The notes under the pieces were generated by a model, which was not told where the DNA came from, did not search any database, and was given only the letters and a program-made list of their open reading frames with translations. Shown here one piece after another: positions 1 to 10,998 of a DNA stretch of 64,000 nucleotides. Source of the DNA: Streptomyces mobaraensis NBRC 13819 = DSM 40847 (GTDB lineage: Bacteria; Actinomycetota; Actinomycetes; Streptomycetales; Streptomycetaceae). Position numbers and translations under genes: made by a program. Within the stretch, counting starts at the first letter, position 1. Each line of letters opens with the position of its first letter. The stretch lies in the NCBI RefSeq assembly GCF_017916255.1, contig NZ_CP072827.1:2046001-2110000 (forward strand), given 5' to 3'.

Positions 1-590
1 CGCTGCTCCCGCCACGGATCCCCCACATTGTGGTACCCGCGCTCCTCCCAGAACCCCCGCCGGTCCGCGGTCATGTACTCCACCCCGCGGACCCACTTCG
101 GCCCCTTCCACGCGTACAGGTGCGGCACCGCGAGCCGCACCGGGAACCCGTGCTCGGCGGTGAGCAGCTCACCGTCCTTGTGCGTGGCGAAGATCGAGCG
201 CTCGGAGGCGAAGTCGGAGAGGCGCAGGTTGGAGCTGTAGCCGTACTCGGCCCAGACCATGACGTGGGTGACGTCGGGCGCGGGCGGCGCGAGTTCGAGG
301 ATCGTACGGGTGGCGACGCCGCCCCACTCGGCGTCGAGGACGCTGTACTTGGTGACGCAGTGCAGGTCGGCGACGACCGTCGTGTACGGCAGGGCCGAGA
401 ACTCCTCGTGCGTCCAGCAGTGCTTGTCGCCGTCGGCGGTCGCGCCGAAGACCCGGAACTCCCACCGTTCCGGCCGGAACCGCGGCACGGGCCCGTAGTG
501 GGTCACCGGCCAGCCACGCTGGAGGCGCTGCCCCGGAGGCAGCTGGAGATGCTCCCCTTCGCGGCTTTCCGACTGACCCGACTGACCCAT
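1..590 (-). CDS. Sulfite oxidase-like molybdopterin oxidoreductase, 3'-truncated by the window edge
   Basis: Resembles the oxidoreductase molybdopterin-binding fold of YuiH/sulfite-oxidase-like proteins, which hold a molybdopterin cofactor and transfer electrons from or to a small substrate that cannot be told from sequence. The N-terminus opens at ATG (590) and the frame stays open to base 1. Visible family features are the HYGPVPRF entry, the WEFRVFG strand, a DLHCVTKYS segment whose Cys is the usual molybdenum ligand, and a GFPVRLAVPHLYAWKG block. No signal peptide precedes the domain, so a cytoplasmic form is likely. The GGAGG upstream lies almost against the ATG, which makes the exact start uncertain. 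It is transcribed away from bfr and shares a 155-bp intergenic region with it that contains two palindromes. Confidence 0.85.
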   Translation of the reverse strand, partial: MGQSGQSESREGEHLQLPPGQRLQRGWPVTHYGPVPRFRPERWEFRVFGATADGDKHCWTHEEFSALPYTTVVADLHCVTKYSVLDAEWGGVATRTILELAPPAPDVTHVMVWAEYGYSSNLRLSDFASERSIFATHKDGELLTAEHGFPVRLAVPHLYAWKGPKWVRGVEYMTADRRGFWEERGYHNVGDPWREQ

Positions 591-598
591 GCCTCCAT

Positions 599-611
599 GG
601 TGTCAGACACC
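599..611. promoter_or_regulatory. 13-bp perfect palindrome upstream of the sulfite oxidase-like gene
   Basis: GGTGTC-A-GACACC lies 8 bases upstream of the start codon of the leftward gene. It is a candidate operator or a structure in the 5' UTR. I do not recognise the cognate regulator. Confidence 0.4.
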
Positions 612-659
612 GGCGCGTGAGGATGACCGGGGGCCACCCCCTATCCGGACAACTCCCAC

Positions 660-673
660 TAAGTGTGCACTTA
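660..673. promoter_or_regulatory. 14-bp perfect palindrome upstream of bfr
   Basis: TAAGTGTGCACTTA is a perfect inverted repeat in the shared intergenic region, about 70 bp before the bfr start. It does not match the iron-box consensus and may be a separate operator. Its regulator is unknown to me. Confidence 0.4.
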
Positions 674-745
674 CTGGACGGTCCGGGAGGCCGGTGCGAA
701 GATGCGCGCATCCTGCCGGTCCTGAGCTTGGAAGGAGCCCGCGCG

Positions 746-1237
746 ATGCAGGGCGACCCGGAGATCATCGAATTCCTCAACGAACAGCTGACGGGCGAGC
801 TGACCGCCATCAACCAGTACTTCCTGCACGCGAAGATGCAGGAGCACCACGGCTGGACCAAGATCGCGGAGCACACGCGGGCCGAGTCGTTCGACGAGAT
901 GCGGCACGCCGAGGTCCTCACGGACCGGATCATCTTCCTGGAGGGGCTGCCCAACTACCAGCGGCTGTTCCACGTCCGCGTCGGACAGACGATCACCGAG
1001 ATGTTCCAGGCCGACCGGCAGGTCGAGGTGGAGGCCATCGACCGGCTGCGGCGCGGGGTGGAGGTGATGCGGGCCAAGGGCGACATCACGTCGGCCAACA
1101 TCTTCGAGTCGATCCTCGCGGACGAGGAGGACCACATCGACTACCTCGACACCCAGCTGGAGCTGATCGAGAAGCTGGGCGAGCCGCTGTACCTGGCGCA
1201 GTACATCGAGCAGTCGAGCGGCGAGGCGTCGCACTGA
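746..1237 (+). CDS. bfr: Bacterioferritin
   Basis: A 163-residue haem-containing ferritin that assembles as a 24-mer, oxidises Fe(II) and stores the mineral in its cavity. All canonical ferroxidase ligands are present at the textbook positions (E18, E51, H54, E94, E127, H130), and M52, the haem ligand at the dimer interface, is present. The ATG follows a GGAAGGAG ribosome-binding site by about 9 bases, so the longer upstream reading in the same frame is not used. The gene ends tail-to-tail with its predicted partner bfd, 24 bases away. Length is normal for the family (about 160 residues). Confidence 0.97.
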   Translation: MQGDPEIIEFLNEQLTGELTAINQYFLHAKMQEHHGWTKIAEHTRAESFDEMRHAEVLTDRIIFLEGLPNYQRLFHVRVGQTITEMFQADRQVEVEAIDRLRRGVEVMRAKGDITSANIFESILADEEDHIDYLDTQLELIEKLGEPLYLAQYIEQSSGEASH

Positions 1238-1261
1238 GCCGCCCGGCCCGCCGGGCCCCGG

Positions 1262-1561
1262 CTAGGCCGCGCGGACGATCCCGTTCGCGGGCGGCACCAC
1301 CGGTGGCGCGGGCGGGATGGACGGGACGGAAGGGACCGGCCCGTTCGCCTCGGCGCCCAGCGGATCACGGGAGCCCTGGTCCACCAGTTCCCGCCGCGGG
1401 CAGGCACCGCGCCCCAGCAGGGCCTGGATGCGCCGCACACAGCTCCCGCAGTCCGTGCCCGCCTTGCAGGCCGACGCGATCTGCCGGGGTGTGCACGCGC
1501 CGTTGTCCGCGTGCTCACGCACCTGCTGCTCCGTGATGCCGAAGCACGAGCAGACGTACAC
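1262..1561 (-). CDS. bfd: Bacterioferritin-associated ferredoxin, (2Fe-2S)
   Basis: A 99-residue protein whose first 45 residues form a BFD-like [2Fe-2S] domain with the four expected cysteines C4, C6, C38 and C41 (CxC ... CxxC). In studied systems Bfd reduces the ferric mineral inside bacterioferritin so that iron can be released. The C-terminal half is Pro/Val-rich and low complexity, longer than the roughly 64-residue enterobacterial Bfd, and probably disordered. It starts at ATG 1561. A strong iron box lies about 50 bp upstream, so expression is expected under iron starvation, consistent with iron mobilisation. It converges on bfr. Confidence 0.93.
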   Translation of the reverse strand: MYVCSCFGITEQQVREHADNGACTPRQIASACKAGTDCGSCVRRIQALLGRGACPRRELVDQGSRDPLGAEANGPVPSVPSIPPAPPVVPPANGIVRAA

Positions 1562-1611
1562 GCGGTCACCGCCTCGCCGGGAGAAGTGGATCGAAGGAGA
1601 AGATCCAAAAG

Positions 1612-1630
1612 GTAGGTAACCCTTACCTTA
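1612..1630 (-). promoter_or_regulatory. Iron box (DmdR/IdeR operator) upstream of bfd
   Basis: Read on the minus strand this 19-mer is TAAGGTAAGGGTTACCTAC. It matches the actinobacterial iron-box consensus TTAGGTTAGGCTCACCTAA at 14 of 19 positions, including all of AGGT and ACCT. It sits 51-69 bp before the bfd start, where an iron-loaded DmdR1/IdeR-type repressor would block transcription. Confidence 0.85.
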
Positions 1631-1680
1631 CCCGTCCCGCTCGGGCGGCGACAACGCACGGCAGCGCGCGGAGACGCAGA

Positions 1681-1709
1681 AGGGGCGCGGATCACAGATC
1701 CGCGCCCCT
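1681..1709 (-). terminator. Hairpin terminator after the DAHP synthase gene
   Basis: A perfect 13-bp stem (AGGGGCGCGGATC, 3-base loop ACA, then its complement) begins 24 bases downstream of the DAHP synthase stop on the minus strand. There is no U-run, as is usual in this genus. It separates that gene from the bfd promoter region. Confidence 0.8.
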
Positions 1710-1732
1710 CGCGTATGCCGGCTCATCGGGCC

Positions 1733-5298
<3,566 letters not shown>

Positions 5299-5469
5299 TC
5301 GCGGCTCCGCCGCTCGTCCTCAAACGCCGGACGGGCTGAATTCAGCCCGTCCGGCGTTTGAGGACTGGGGGTACCCCCTCTGGGGGAGCCCGCAGGGTGC
5401 TGCGGGGGTGCGGGGGCGGAGCCCCTGCAAGAAACGGCGAAAGGGCGGGACCGGGGCAACCCCCCGGCG

Positions 5470-6504
5470 TCAGCCGAAAAGCACCCGCACCTCCTCATAC
5501 CGCTCAGCCGGCACCGTCTTCAAACAAGCCGTCGCCTCAGCCAGAGGCACCCGCACGATCTCCGTCCCCCGAAGCGCCACCATCCGCCCGAACTCCCCCT
5601 CTCGCACCGCGGCGATCGCGTGCAGCCCGAACCGCGTCGCCAGCCACCGGTCGAACGCGCTGGGCGTCCCGCCCCGCTGGATGTGCCCCAGCACCGTGGT
5701 CCGCGCCTCCTTCCCGGTCCGCCGCTCGATCTCCTTGGCGAGCCACTCCCCCACCCCGGACAGCCGGACGTGCCCGAACGAATCGAGCCCGGCGGAGGCG
5801 TCCTTCAGGACGAGGTCCCCATCAACCGGCATGGCCCCCTCCGCCACCACCACGATGGGCGCGTAACTGGCCCGGAAGCGCGACGTCACCCACCCGCAGA
5901 CCTCGTCGAGGTCGAACCGCCGCTCGGGGATGAGGATGACGTTGGCGCCGCCGGCGAGGCCGGAGTGGAGGGCGATCCAGCCCGCGTGCCGGCCCATGAC
6001 CTCGACGACGAGGACGCGCATATGGGATTCGGCGGTGGTGTGCAGCCGGTCGATGGCCTCGGTGGCGATGTTGACGGCGGTGTCGAAGCCGAAGGTGTAG
6101 TCGGTGGCGGCGAGGTCGTTGTCGATGGTCTTGGGGACGCCGACGCACGGGATGCCGTGCTGTTCCCAGAGGCGGGCGGCGACGCCGAGGGTGTCCTCGC
6201 CGCCGATGGCGATGAGGGCGTCGACGCCGAGGGCGGCCAGGTTCTCGCGGATCCTGCGGACGCCGTCGCGCTCCTTGAAGGGGTTGGTCCGCGAGGAGCC
6301 GAGCACGGTACCGCCGCGGGGCAGGATGCCGCGCACGGCCGGGATGTCGAGGGGGACGGCGGCGCCGGTCAGCGGCCCGCGCCAGCCGTCCCTGAAGCCG
6401 GTGAACTCGTACTGGTGGTCCTGGACGCCCTTGCGGACGACGGCCCGGATGACCGCGTTGAGCCCGGGGCAGTCGCCCCCGCCGGTCAGCACTCCGACGC
6501 GCAT
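5470..6504 (-). CDS. pfkA: 6-phosphofructokinase
   Basis: Phosphorylates fructose 6-phosphate to fructose 1,6-bisphosphate in glycolysis. The 344-residue protein has the N-terminal GVLTGGGDCPGLNA loop, GGEDT at 101-105, PKTIDNDL at 124-131 and the MGRHAGW motif. ATG 6504 is 8 bases from GGAAGG; GTG 6513 is closer than ideal. D104 and K125 (E. coli 104 and 124) are the residues usual in pyrophosphate-dependent enzymes, where ATP enzymes have Gly at both. To my recollection the close S. coelicolor homologue is nevertheless ATP-dependent, so the phosphoryl donor cannot be read from the motif. It lies 55 bases after macR and may be cotranscribed with macS-macR. Confidence 0.94.
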   Translation of the reverse strand: MRVGVLTGGGDCPGLNAVIRAVVRKGVQDHQYEFTGFRDGWRGPLTGAAVPLDIPAVRGILPRGGTVLGSSRTNPFKERDGVRRIRENLAALGVDALIAIGGEDTLGVAARLWEQHGIPCVGVPKTIDNDLAATDYTFGFDTAVNIATEAIDRLHTTAESHMRVLVVEVMGRHAGWIALHSGLAGGANVILIPERRFDLDEVCGWVTSRFRASYAPIVVVAEGAMPVDGDLVLKDASAGLDSFGHVRLSGVGEWLAKEIERRTGKEARTTVLGHIQRGGTPSAFDRWLATRFGLHAIAAVREGEFGRMVALRGTEIVRVPLAEATACLKTVPAERYEEVRVLFG

Positions 6505-6559
6505 GACGCACACCTTCCCTCCAGCCGGGACGACCGCCCGGCCGCGGGAGACCGGCGGC

Positions 6560-7249
6560 TCAGGCGTCGTCGAGACCTCGCTCTATGGCGTAGCGGACGA
6601 GCTCCACCCGGTTGTGCAGCTGGAGCTTGCCCAAGGTGTTCTGCACATGGTTCTGCACCGTCCGGTGGGAAATAACCAGCCGTTCGGCGATCTGCTTGTA
6701 CGACAGGCCCTTGGCGACGAGCCGGAGCACCTGGGTCTCGCGGTCGGTGAGCCGGGGCGCCTCCGGGGCGGACGAACCGGGGGCGGGCGCCGCGGGGGCT
6801 GGTTCGGCGGCGAGGCGCCGGTACTCGCCGAGGACGAGTCCGGCCAGGCCGGGGGTGAAGACGGGGTCGCCGGCGGCGGTGCTGCGGACGGCGGCGAGCA
6901 GTTCCTCCGTACTGGCGGACTTGACCAGGTAGCCGGTGGCGCCGGACTTCACGGCCTCCAGGACGTCGGCGTGCTCGCCGCTCGCGGAGAGGACGAGGAC
7001 GCGCAGCGCGGGGTTCTCGCCGACGAGCTCCTTGCAGACGGCGACGCCGGGCAGGCCGGGCAGGTTGAGGTCGAGGACGAGCACGTCGGGGGCGGCGGCC
7101 CGGGCGCGCCGGACGGCCTGGGGGCCGTCGCCCGCGGTGGCGACCACGTCGAACCCGGCGGCGGCGAGGTCCCGGGCGACGGCGTCGCGCCACATCGGGT
7201 GGTCGTCGACCACCATCACCTTCACGGCCTGTTCCGCGGCGACCGTCAT
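6560..7249 (-). CDS. macR: NarL/LuxR-family response regulator (MacR-like)
   Basis: A DNA-binding response regulator of about 229 residues. The receiver domain (residues 10-125) has the acidic pair VVDDHP, phospho-acceptor Asp60 in LVLDLNLPG and a conserved Lys in GYLVKSAS. A Pro/Ala linker leads to a C-terminal LuxR-type helix-turn-helix (about 165-225; LTDRETQVLRLVAKGLSYKQIAERL). The ATG at 7249 overlaps the stop of macS (TGATG), so the two are translationally coupled; GTG 7252 is an alternative start. By position and partner it corresponds to MacR, which in S. coelicolor is reported to control membrane and morphogenesis genes; orthology here is inferred from synteny. Confidence 0.9.
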   Translation of the reverse strand: MTVAAEQAVKVMVVDDHPMWRDAVARDLAAAGFDVVATAGDGPQAVRRARAAAPDVLVLDLNLPGLPGVAVCKELVGENPALRVLVLSASGEHADVLEAVKSGATGYLVKSASTEELLAAVRSTAAGDPVFTPGLAGLVLGEYRRLAAEPAPAAPAPGSSAPEAPRLTDRETQVLRLVAKGLSYKQIAERLVISHRTVQNHVQNTLGKLQLHNRVELVRYAIERGLDDA

Positions 7250-8493
7250 CACACCTCACTCTTTCGCTGGACACGTGGGACCGTCAGTTCGACCTCCGTG
7301 CCCTGTCCGGGCACCGAGACCAGTTCCGCCGTGCCCCCGAGGTCGCGGAGGCGCCCGCGGATGGACAGGGCGACGCCCATGCGCCCCTCCCGTTCCGCGT
7401 CGGCCAGCCGGCCCTCGGGGATGCCGGGCCCGTCGTCGCGCACGCTGACGATCACCTGGCCGGGTTCGTCCTCGACGAGGATCCAGGCCCGGGCGTCCTC
7501 GCCCGCGTGCCGTTCGACGTTGTCCAGGGCGGCGCCGACGGCCGCGGCGAGCTCGGCGGCGGCGGCCGACTCCAGCAGGACGGGCGTGCCGGGCGCGGCG
7601 AAGGTCACCGCGGGACCGGCGTAGGGGGCGAGGAGGGCCCGCAGGTCGCAGGGGCCTTCGGGGGCGCGGGCGGCGGGGGCGGGCGGCGGCTCGGCCGGGC
7701 CGTCGGCGGGCCGGGCCCCCGACGAGCCCTGCGACCGGCGCGGCGGCACCAGGCCGCCGGCGACCAGGGTGCGCAGCGCGATCTCCTGCTCGCCGGCCAT
7801 CCGGCCGAGCTCGGCGGCCTCGCCGCCGAGGGCGGCGCCGCGGCGCTGGACCATGGCCAGCACCTGGAGGACGCTGTCGTGGATGTCCCGGGCGAGCCGT
7901 TCGCGCTCGCGGTTGGCCGCCTCGATCCGCAGCGCGCGGGCGAGGGTGCGCTCGCTGACGCGGGCGACCTCGACGACGTAGCCGATGGCGATGCTGGCGA
8001 CCCAGACGAGCAGGACGTCGTGGAGGGTGTCGCGGGGCAGTCCCTCGCGTTCGACGGCGTTGGCGAGGGCGACGAGGGTGGCGGCGCCGGCCGCCCACCG
8101 CCAGCCGCCCTTGATGGCGCAGCCGAGCACCGCGCCCGCCGTCCAGACGGACGGGAGGGTGGCGGCACCGTCCTCGATCCGGAACCGGGTGTCCAGCACA
8201 CCGGTGAGGAGGATGCCGCTCAGCGCGACGGCGAGGTCGGCGACGAGGAAGCGGCGGGTACAGCGTTCGGCGGAGGAGACGCGGTTCCAGGTGACCAGCG
8301 TCCACAGGGTGAGTACGCCCATGTAGAGCGCGGCGCCGAGCGGGTGGGCGTACTCGTGGTACGCCGGGACGAAGAGGACGAGCGCGTAGCAGAGGGTGAC
8401 GAGCCGGTATCCGGTGAGCGCCCGCCACAGCGGCAGCTCCACCGACATGCGTACCCGGCCGTCCGAACGCCCCGTACCGCCGCCGTCCGTCAT
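7249..8493 (-). CDS. macS: MacS-family sensor histidine kinase
   Basis: A 414-residue membrane sensor kinase. The N-terminal half carries about five or six hydrophobic segments (residues 27-175) with little extracytoplasmic sequence, suggesting intramembrane sensing. The HisKA_3 dimerisation helix contains the phospho-accepting H205 in RERLARDIHDSVLQ, and the HATPase_c domain shows VGAALDNVERHA (N box) and DDGPGIPEG (G1 box). It phosphorylates the adjacent MacR-type regulator. The ATG at 8493 is about 10 bases after GGAG; an internal ATG at 8448 (MSVELPLW) is possible. It is the first gene of a macS-macR(-pfkA) unit. Confidence 0.91.
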   Translation of the reverse strand: MTDGGGTGRSDGRVRMSVELPLWRALTGYRLVTLCYALVLFVPAYHEYAHPLGAALYMGVLTLWTLVTWNRVSSAERCTRRFLVADLAVALSGILLTGVLDTRFRIEDGAATLPSVWTAGAVLGCAIKGGWRWAAGAATLVALANAVEREGLPRDTLHDVLLVWVASIAIGYVVEVARVSERTLARALRIEAANRERERLARDIHDSVLQVLAMVQRRGAALGGEAAELGRMAGEQEIALRTLVAGGLVPPRRSQGSSGARPADGPAEPPPAPAARAPEGPCDLRALLAPYAGPAVTFAAPGTPVLLESAAAAELAAAVGAALDNVERHAGEDARAWILVEDEPGQVIVSVRDDGPGIPEGRLADAEREGRMGVALSIRGRLRDLGGTAELVSVPGQGTEVELTVPRVQRKSEV

Positions 8494-8567
8494 CCCCCGC
8501 CCGCTCCGTCCGTCCCCGTCCGCTCCCGTTTCCGGGCCCCGGCCGCGCGCCCCGCTGCGGCTGCCCG

Positions 8568-9353
8568 CTACTCGCTCCCGCGCCGCTTCCGCTTCTCCCC
8601 CGGCTGGTCGAGACCGGCGGCCTTGGCGGCCTTCTCGGCCTCCTTCTCCTCCTCGGCCTTCTTCTTCGCGGCCTCCGCGATCTGCCGCTTGGCGGCCGTC
8701 GCGTAGATGTCCACGTACTCCTGGCCGGAGAGCTTCATGATCTCGTACATGACCTCGTCGGTCACCGAGCGGAGGATGAAGCGGTCGCCGTCCATGCCGT
8801 GGTAGCGGCTGAAGTCCAGCGGCTTGCCGATCCGGATGCCGGGCCGCATCAGCTTGGGCACCACCTTGCCGGGCGGCTGGATCTTCTCGGTGTCGATCAT
8901 CGCGACGGGGATCACCGGCGCCCCGGTGGCCAGCGCCACCCGGGCCAGGCCGCCCGGCTTGCCCCGGTAGAGGCGGCCGTCGGGGGACCGGGTGCCCTCG
9001 GGGTAGATGCCGAAGAGCTCACCGCGCTCCAGCACCTCGATGCCGCTCTTGATGGCCGCCTCGCCCGCGCCGCGGGCGCCGGAGCGGTCCACCGGGAGCT
9101 GGCCGACGCCCTTGAAGAAGGCGGCCGTCAGCTTCCCCTTGACCCCGGGGGAGGTGAAGTACTCCTGCTTCGCGATGAACGTGATCTTCCGCGGCAGGAC
9201 CGCGGGCAGGAAGAAGGAGTCCGAGAACGACAGGTGGTTGCTCGCGAGGATCGCGGGCCCCTCGGCGGGCACGTTCTCCAAACCCTCCACCCAGGGCCGG
9301 AAGGCAAGCTTCAGCGACCCGCCGATGGACAGCTTCATAGCGCCGTAGAACAA
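8568..9353 (-). CDS. 1-acyl-sn-glycerol-3-phosphate acyltransferase family protein
   Basis: Member of the PlsC/LPLAT family, which transfers an acyl chain to lysophosphatidate or a related glycerolipid at the membrane. The 261-residue protein has the catalytic NHLSFSD motif (H40, D45) and the substrate-binding PEGTRS motif at 118-123. The C-terminus is a Lys/Glu/Ala-rich charged tail. TTG 9353 is chosen because a perfect AGGAGG lies 7 bases upstream, whereas ATG 9338 would be over 20 bases away. In M. tuberculosis the homologue (Rv2182c by memory) sits in the same block as GT87 and PimB', so a role in phosphatidylinositol mannoside or phospholipid acylation is plausible but unproven. Confidence 0.9.
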   Translation of the reverse strand: MFYGAMKLSIGGSLKLAFRPWVEGLENVPAEGPAILASNHLSFSDSFFLPAVLPRKITFIAKQEYFTSPGVKGKLTAAFFKGVGQLPVDRSGARGAGEAAIKSGIEVLERGELFGIYPEGTRSPDGRLYRGKPGGLARVALATGAPVIPVAMIDTEKIQPPGKVVPKLMRPGIRIGKPLDFSRYHGMDGDRFILRSVTDEVMYEIMKLSGQEYVDIYATAAKRQIAEAAKKKAEEEKEAEKAAKAAGLDQPGEKRKRRGSE

Positions 9354-9497
9354 CCGAGAACCTCCTGTGTGTGACGAGGAGACCTTAACCCGCCTACCCG
9401 CCGTGCGGCGCTCCGCGTAGGCTGAGGGACAGACCCTGTCCTTCCGCGGCCGCCGCGCGTCGTGCCCGCGGTCACGCTCCATCGATCGGAGATCCCG

Positions 9498-10295
9498 GTG
9501 CCGCTCCTCCCCGGCGCCGAGCCGTTCCGCCATGACGGCGGAGAGGTCGGCGTGCTCGTCTGCCACGGCTTCACCGGTTCCCCGCAGTCCGTACGGCCCT
9601 GGGCCGACCACCTCGCCGAGCGCGGTCTGACCGTCTCGCTCCCCCTGCTGCCGGGGCACGGCACCCGCTGGCAGGACATGCAGATCACCGGCTGGCAGGA
9701 CTGGTACGCCGAGGTCGACCGCGAACTGCGGGCCCTGCGCGAGCGCTGCGCGCAGGTCTTCGTCTGCGGGCTGTCCATGGGCGGCGCGCTGGCCCTGCGG
9801 CTCGCGGCCCGGCACGGTGACGCGGTCTCCGGCGTCGCCGTCGTCAACCCCGCCAACAAGGTGCACGGCCTCGGCGTCAAGGCGCTGCCGCTGCTCCGCC
9901 ACCTGGTGCCGACCACGGCCGGCATCGCCAGCGACATCGCCAAGCCCGGCTGCCGGGAGGTGGGATACGACCGGGTCCCGCTGCACGCCGCCTACTCCTT
10001 CCACCGCTTCCTCCAGCTCGTGGACCGCGAACTGCCCCAGGTGACGCAGCCCTTGCTGCTGATGCACAGCCCGGAGGACCACGTCGTCCCGCCGGCCGAC
10101 TCCGCCCGCATCCTGGCCCGGGTCTCCTCCCGGGACGTCACGGAGCGGCTCCTGGAGCGCAGTTACCACGTGGCCACCCTGGACCACGACGCCCCCGCGG
10201 TGTTCGAGGACACGCACGCGTTCATCACCCGTCTCACCCGGCAGGGGAACACCACGGAGGGCACCGCCCCACAGGGAACGGCCTCCCGTGGCTGA
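9498..10295 (+). CDS. Alpha/beta hydrolase, Est30-type carboxylesterase
   Basis: A 265-residue alpha/beta hydrolase resembling carboxylesterase Est30 and monoacylglycerol lipases. The nucleophile elbow is GLSMG with Ser93, HGFTGSPQS forms the oxyanion region, the acid is probably the Asp in HSPEDHVVP and the histidine that in LERSYHVATLDHD. GTG 9498 is preferred over GTG 9462 because GGAG lies exactly 6 bases before it and homologues start with PLLPGAEP. It is divergent from the acyltransferase, with which it may share lipid turnover. The substrate is unknown. The stop overlaps the next gene's GTG by 8 bases. Confidence 0.9.
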   Translation: MPLLPGAEPFRHDGGEVGVLVCHGFTGSPQSVRPWADHLAERGLTVSLPLLPGHGTRWQDMQITGWQDWYAEVDRELRALRERCAQVFVCGLSMGGALALRLAARHGDAVSGVAVVNPANKVHGLGVKALPLLRHLVPTTAGIASDIAKPGCREVGYDRVPLHAAYSFHRFLQLVDRELPQVTQPLLLMHSPEDHVVPPADSARILARVSSRDVTERLLERSYHVATLDHDAPAVFEDTHAFITRLTRQGNTTEGTAPQGTASRG

Positions 10296-10827
10296 GCGCG
10301 ACGCGGGCCACGACCGCGACGACAGCCGCGACCCGCTGGACGAGGACGCCGCCTGGGCGGAACTCGTCGCGGCCTACGGCGAGCAGCCCGACCCGGAGAA
10401 GGGCCGCTGGCCCGCGACGGGCGACGACGAGGGCCCCGCGCCGACGGCGGCCCCCGCGGCGACGGAACCGCCTCCCGCACCCGACGCGCCCGCCCGCCCC
10501 GGCGGCTTCATCGTCTACGCCCCCGGCGTCGGCCCCCGCGACACCCCCGCCCCCGACCCCCTGGACGAGGACGACGACGAGGGCCACTTCATCCCCCCGG
10601 AACCCCCACCACTGCCGACCGGCGACGTCACGTCCCGCTTCGCCTGGATCGCCGTCCTCGGCGGCCCGTTGCTGCTCCTGATCATGGTGCTGCTGCGCCA
10701 GGAACTGACGTGGTGGATCACCACCCTGGGCATCGGCGGCTTCCTGGGCGGCTTCGCCACGCTTGTGCTGCGCATGCGGGACGGGGACGAGGACGAGGAC
10801 GATCCAGGGCGGGGCGCGGTGGTCTGA
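10288..10827 (+). CDS. Acidic two-TM membrane protein of unknown function
   Basis: I do not recognise a characterised family. The 179-residue product has a long acidic Pro/Ala-rich N-terminal region (1-115, probably disordered and cytoplasmic), two closely spaced hydrophobic helices (about 118-136 and 143-160) and a short acidic tail ending in DEDEDD. GTG 10288 lies inside the end of the preceding esterase gene, so the two are probably co-translated and their functions may be linked. A protein of this kind sits in the same place in S. coelicolor (SCO2124 region, from memory). Repeat R2 follows immediately. Confidence 0.8.
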   Translation: MAERDAGHDRDDSRDPLDEDAAWAELVAAYGEQPDPEKGRWPATGDDEGPAPTAAPAATEPPPAPDAPARPGGFIVYAPGVGPRDTPAPDPLDEDDDEGHFIPPEPPPLPTGDVTSRFAWIAVLGGPLLLLIMVLLRQELTWWITTLGIGGFLGGFATLVLRMRDGDEDEDDPGRGAVV

Positions 10828-10992
10828 GCCCCGGCCCCGCCCCTTCGCCGTTTCTTGCAGGGGCTGCCGCCCCCGCACCCCCAACGGGCTGACCATTCAG
10901 CCCGTCCGGCGTTTGAGGACGAGCGGCGAAGCCGCGACAAGCGGGGTCTGGGGCGCAGCCCCAGGAAACGGTGAAAGGGCGGGACCGGGGCG
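10828..10992. repeat. Mosaic palindromic repeat, copy R2 (left half deleted)
   Basis: Between convergent genes. The right half is complete (TCAGCCCGTCCGGCG, GAGCGGCGAAGCCGC, GGGGCGCAGCCCC, GGGCGGGACCGGGG). The left half jumps from the outer hairpin straight to CAACGGGCTGA, losing the GTCCTCAAACGCCGG segment, so the central palindrome is broken. Confidence 0.85.
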
Positions 10993-10998
10993 CACCCC

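Noticed and set aside
588..598. ATG at 598 as start of the sulfite oxidase-like gene
   Set aside because: It is out of frame with the conserved protein; only ATG 590 is in frame.
8568..10217. Long N-terminal extension of the acyltransferase reading into the esterase gene
   Set aside because: The perfect AGGAGG 7 bases before TTG 9353 and the start of family homology there show that the upstream part of the frame is a shadow of the esterase gene.
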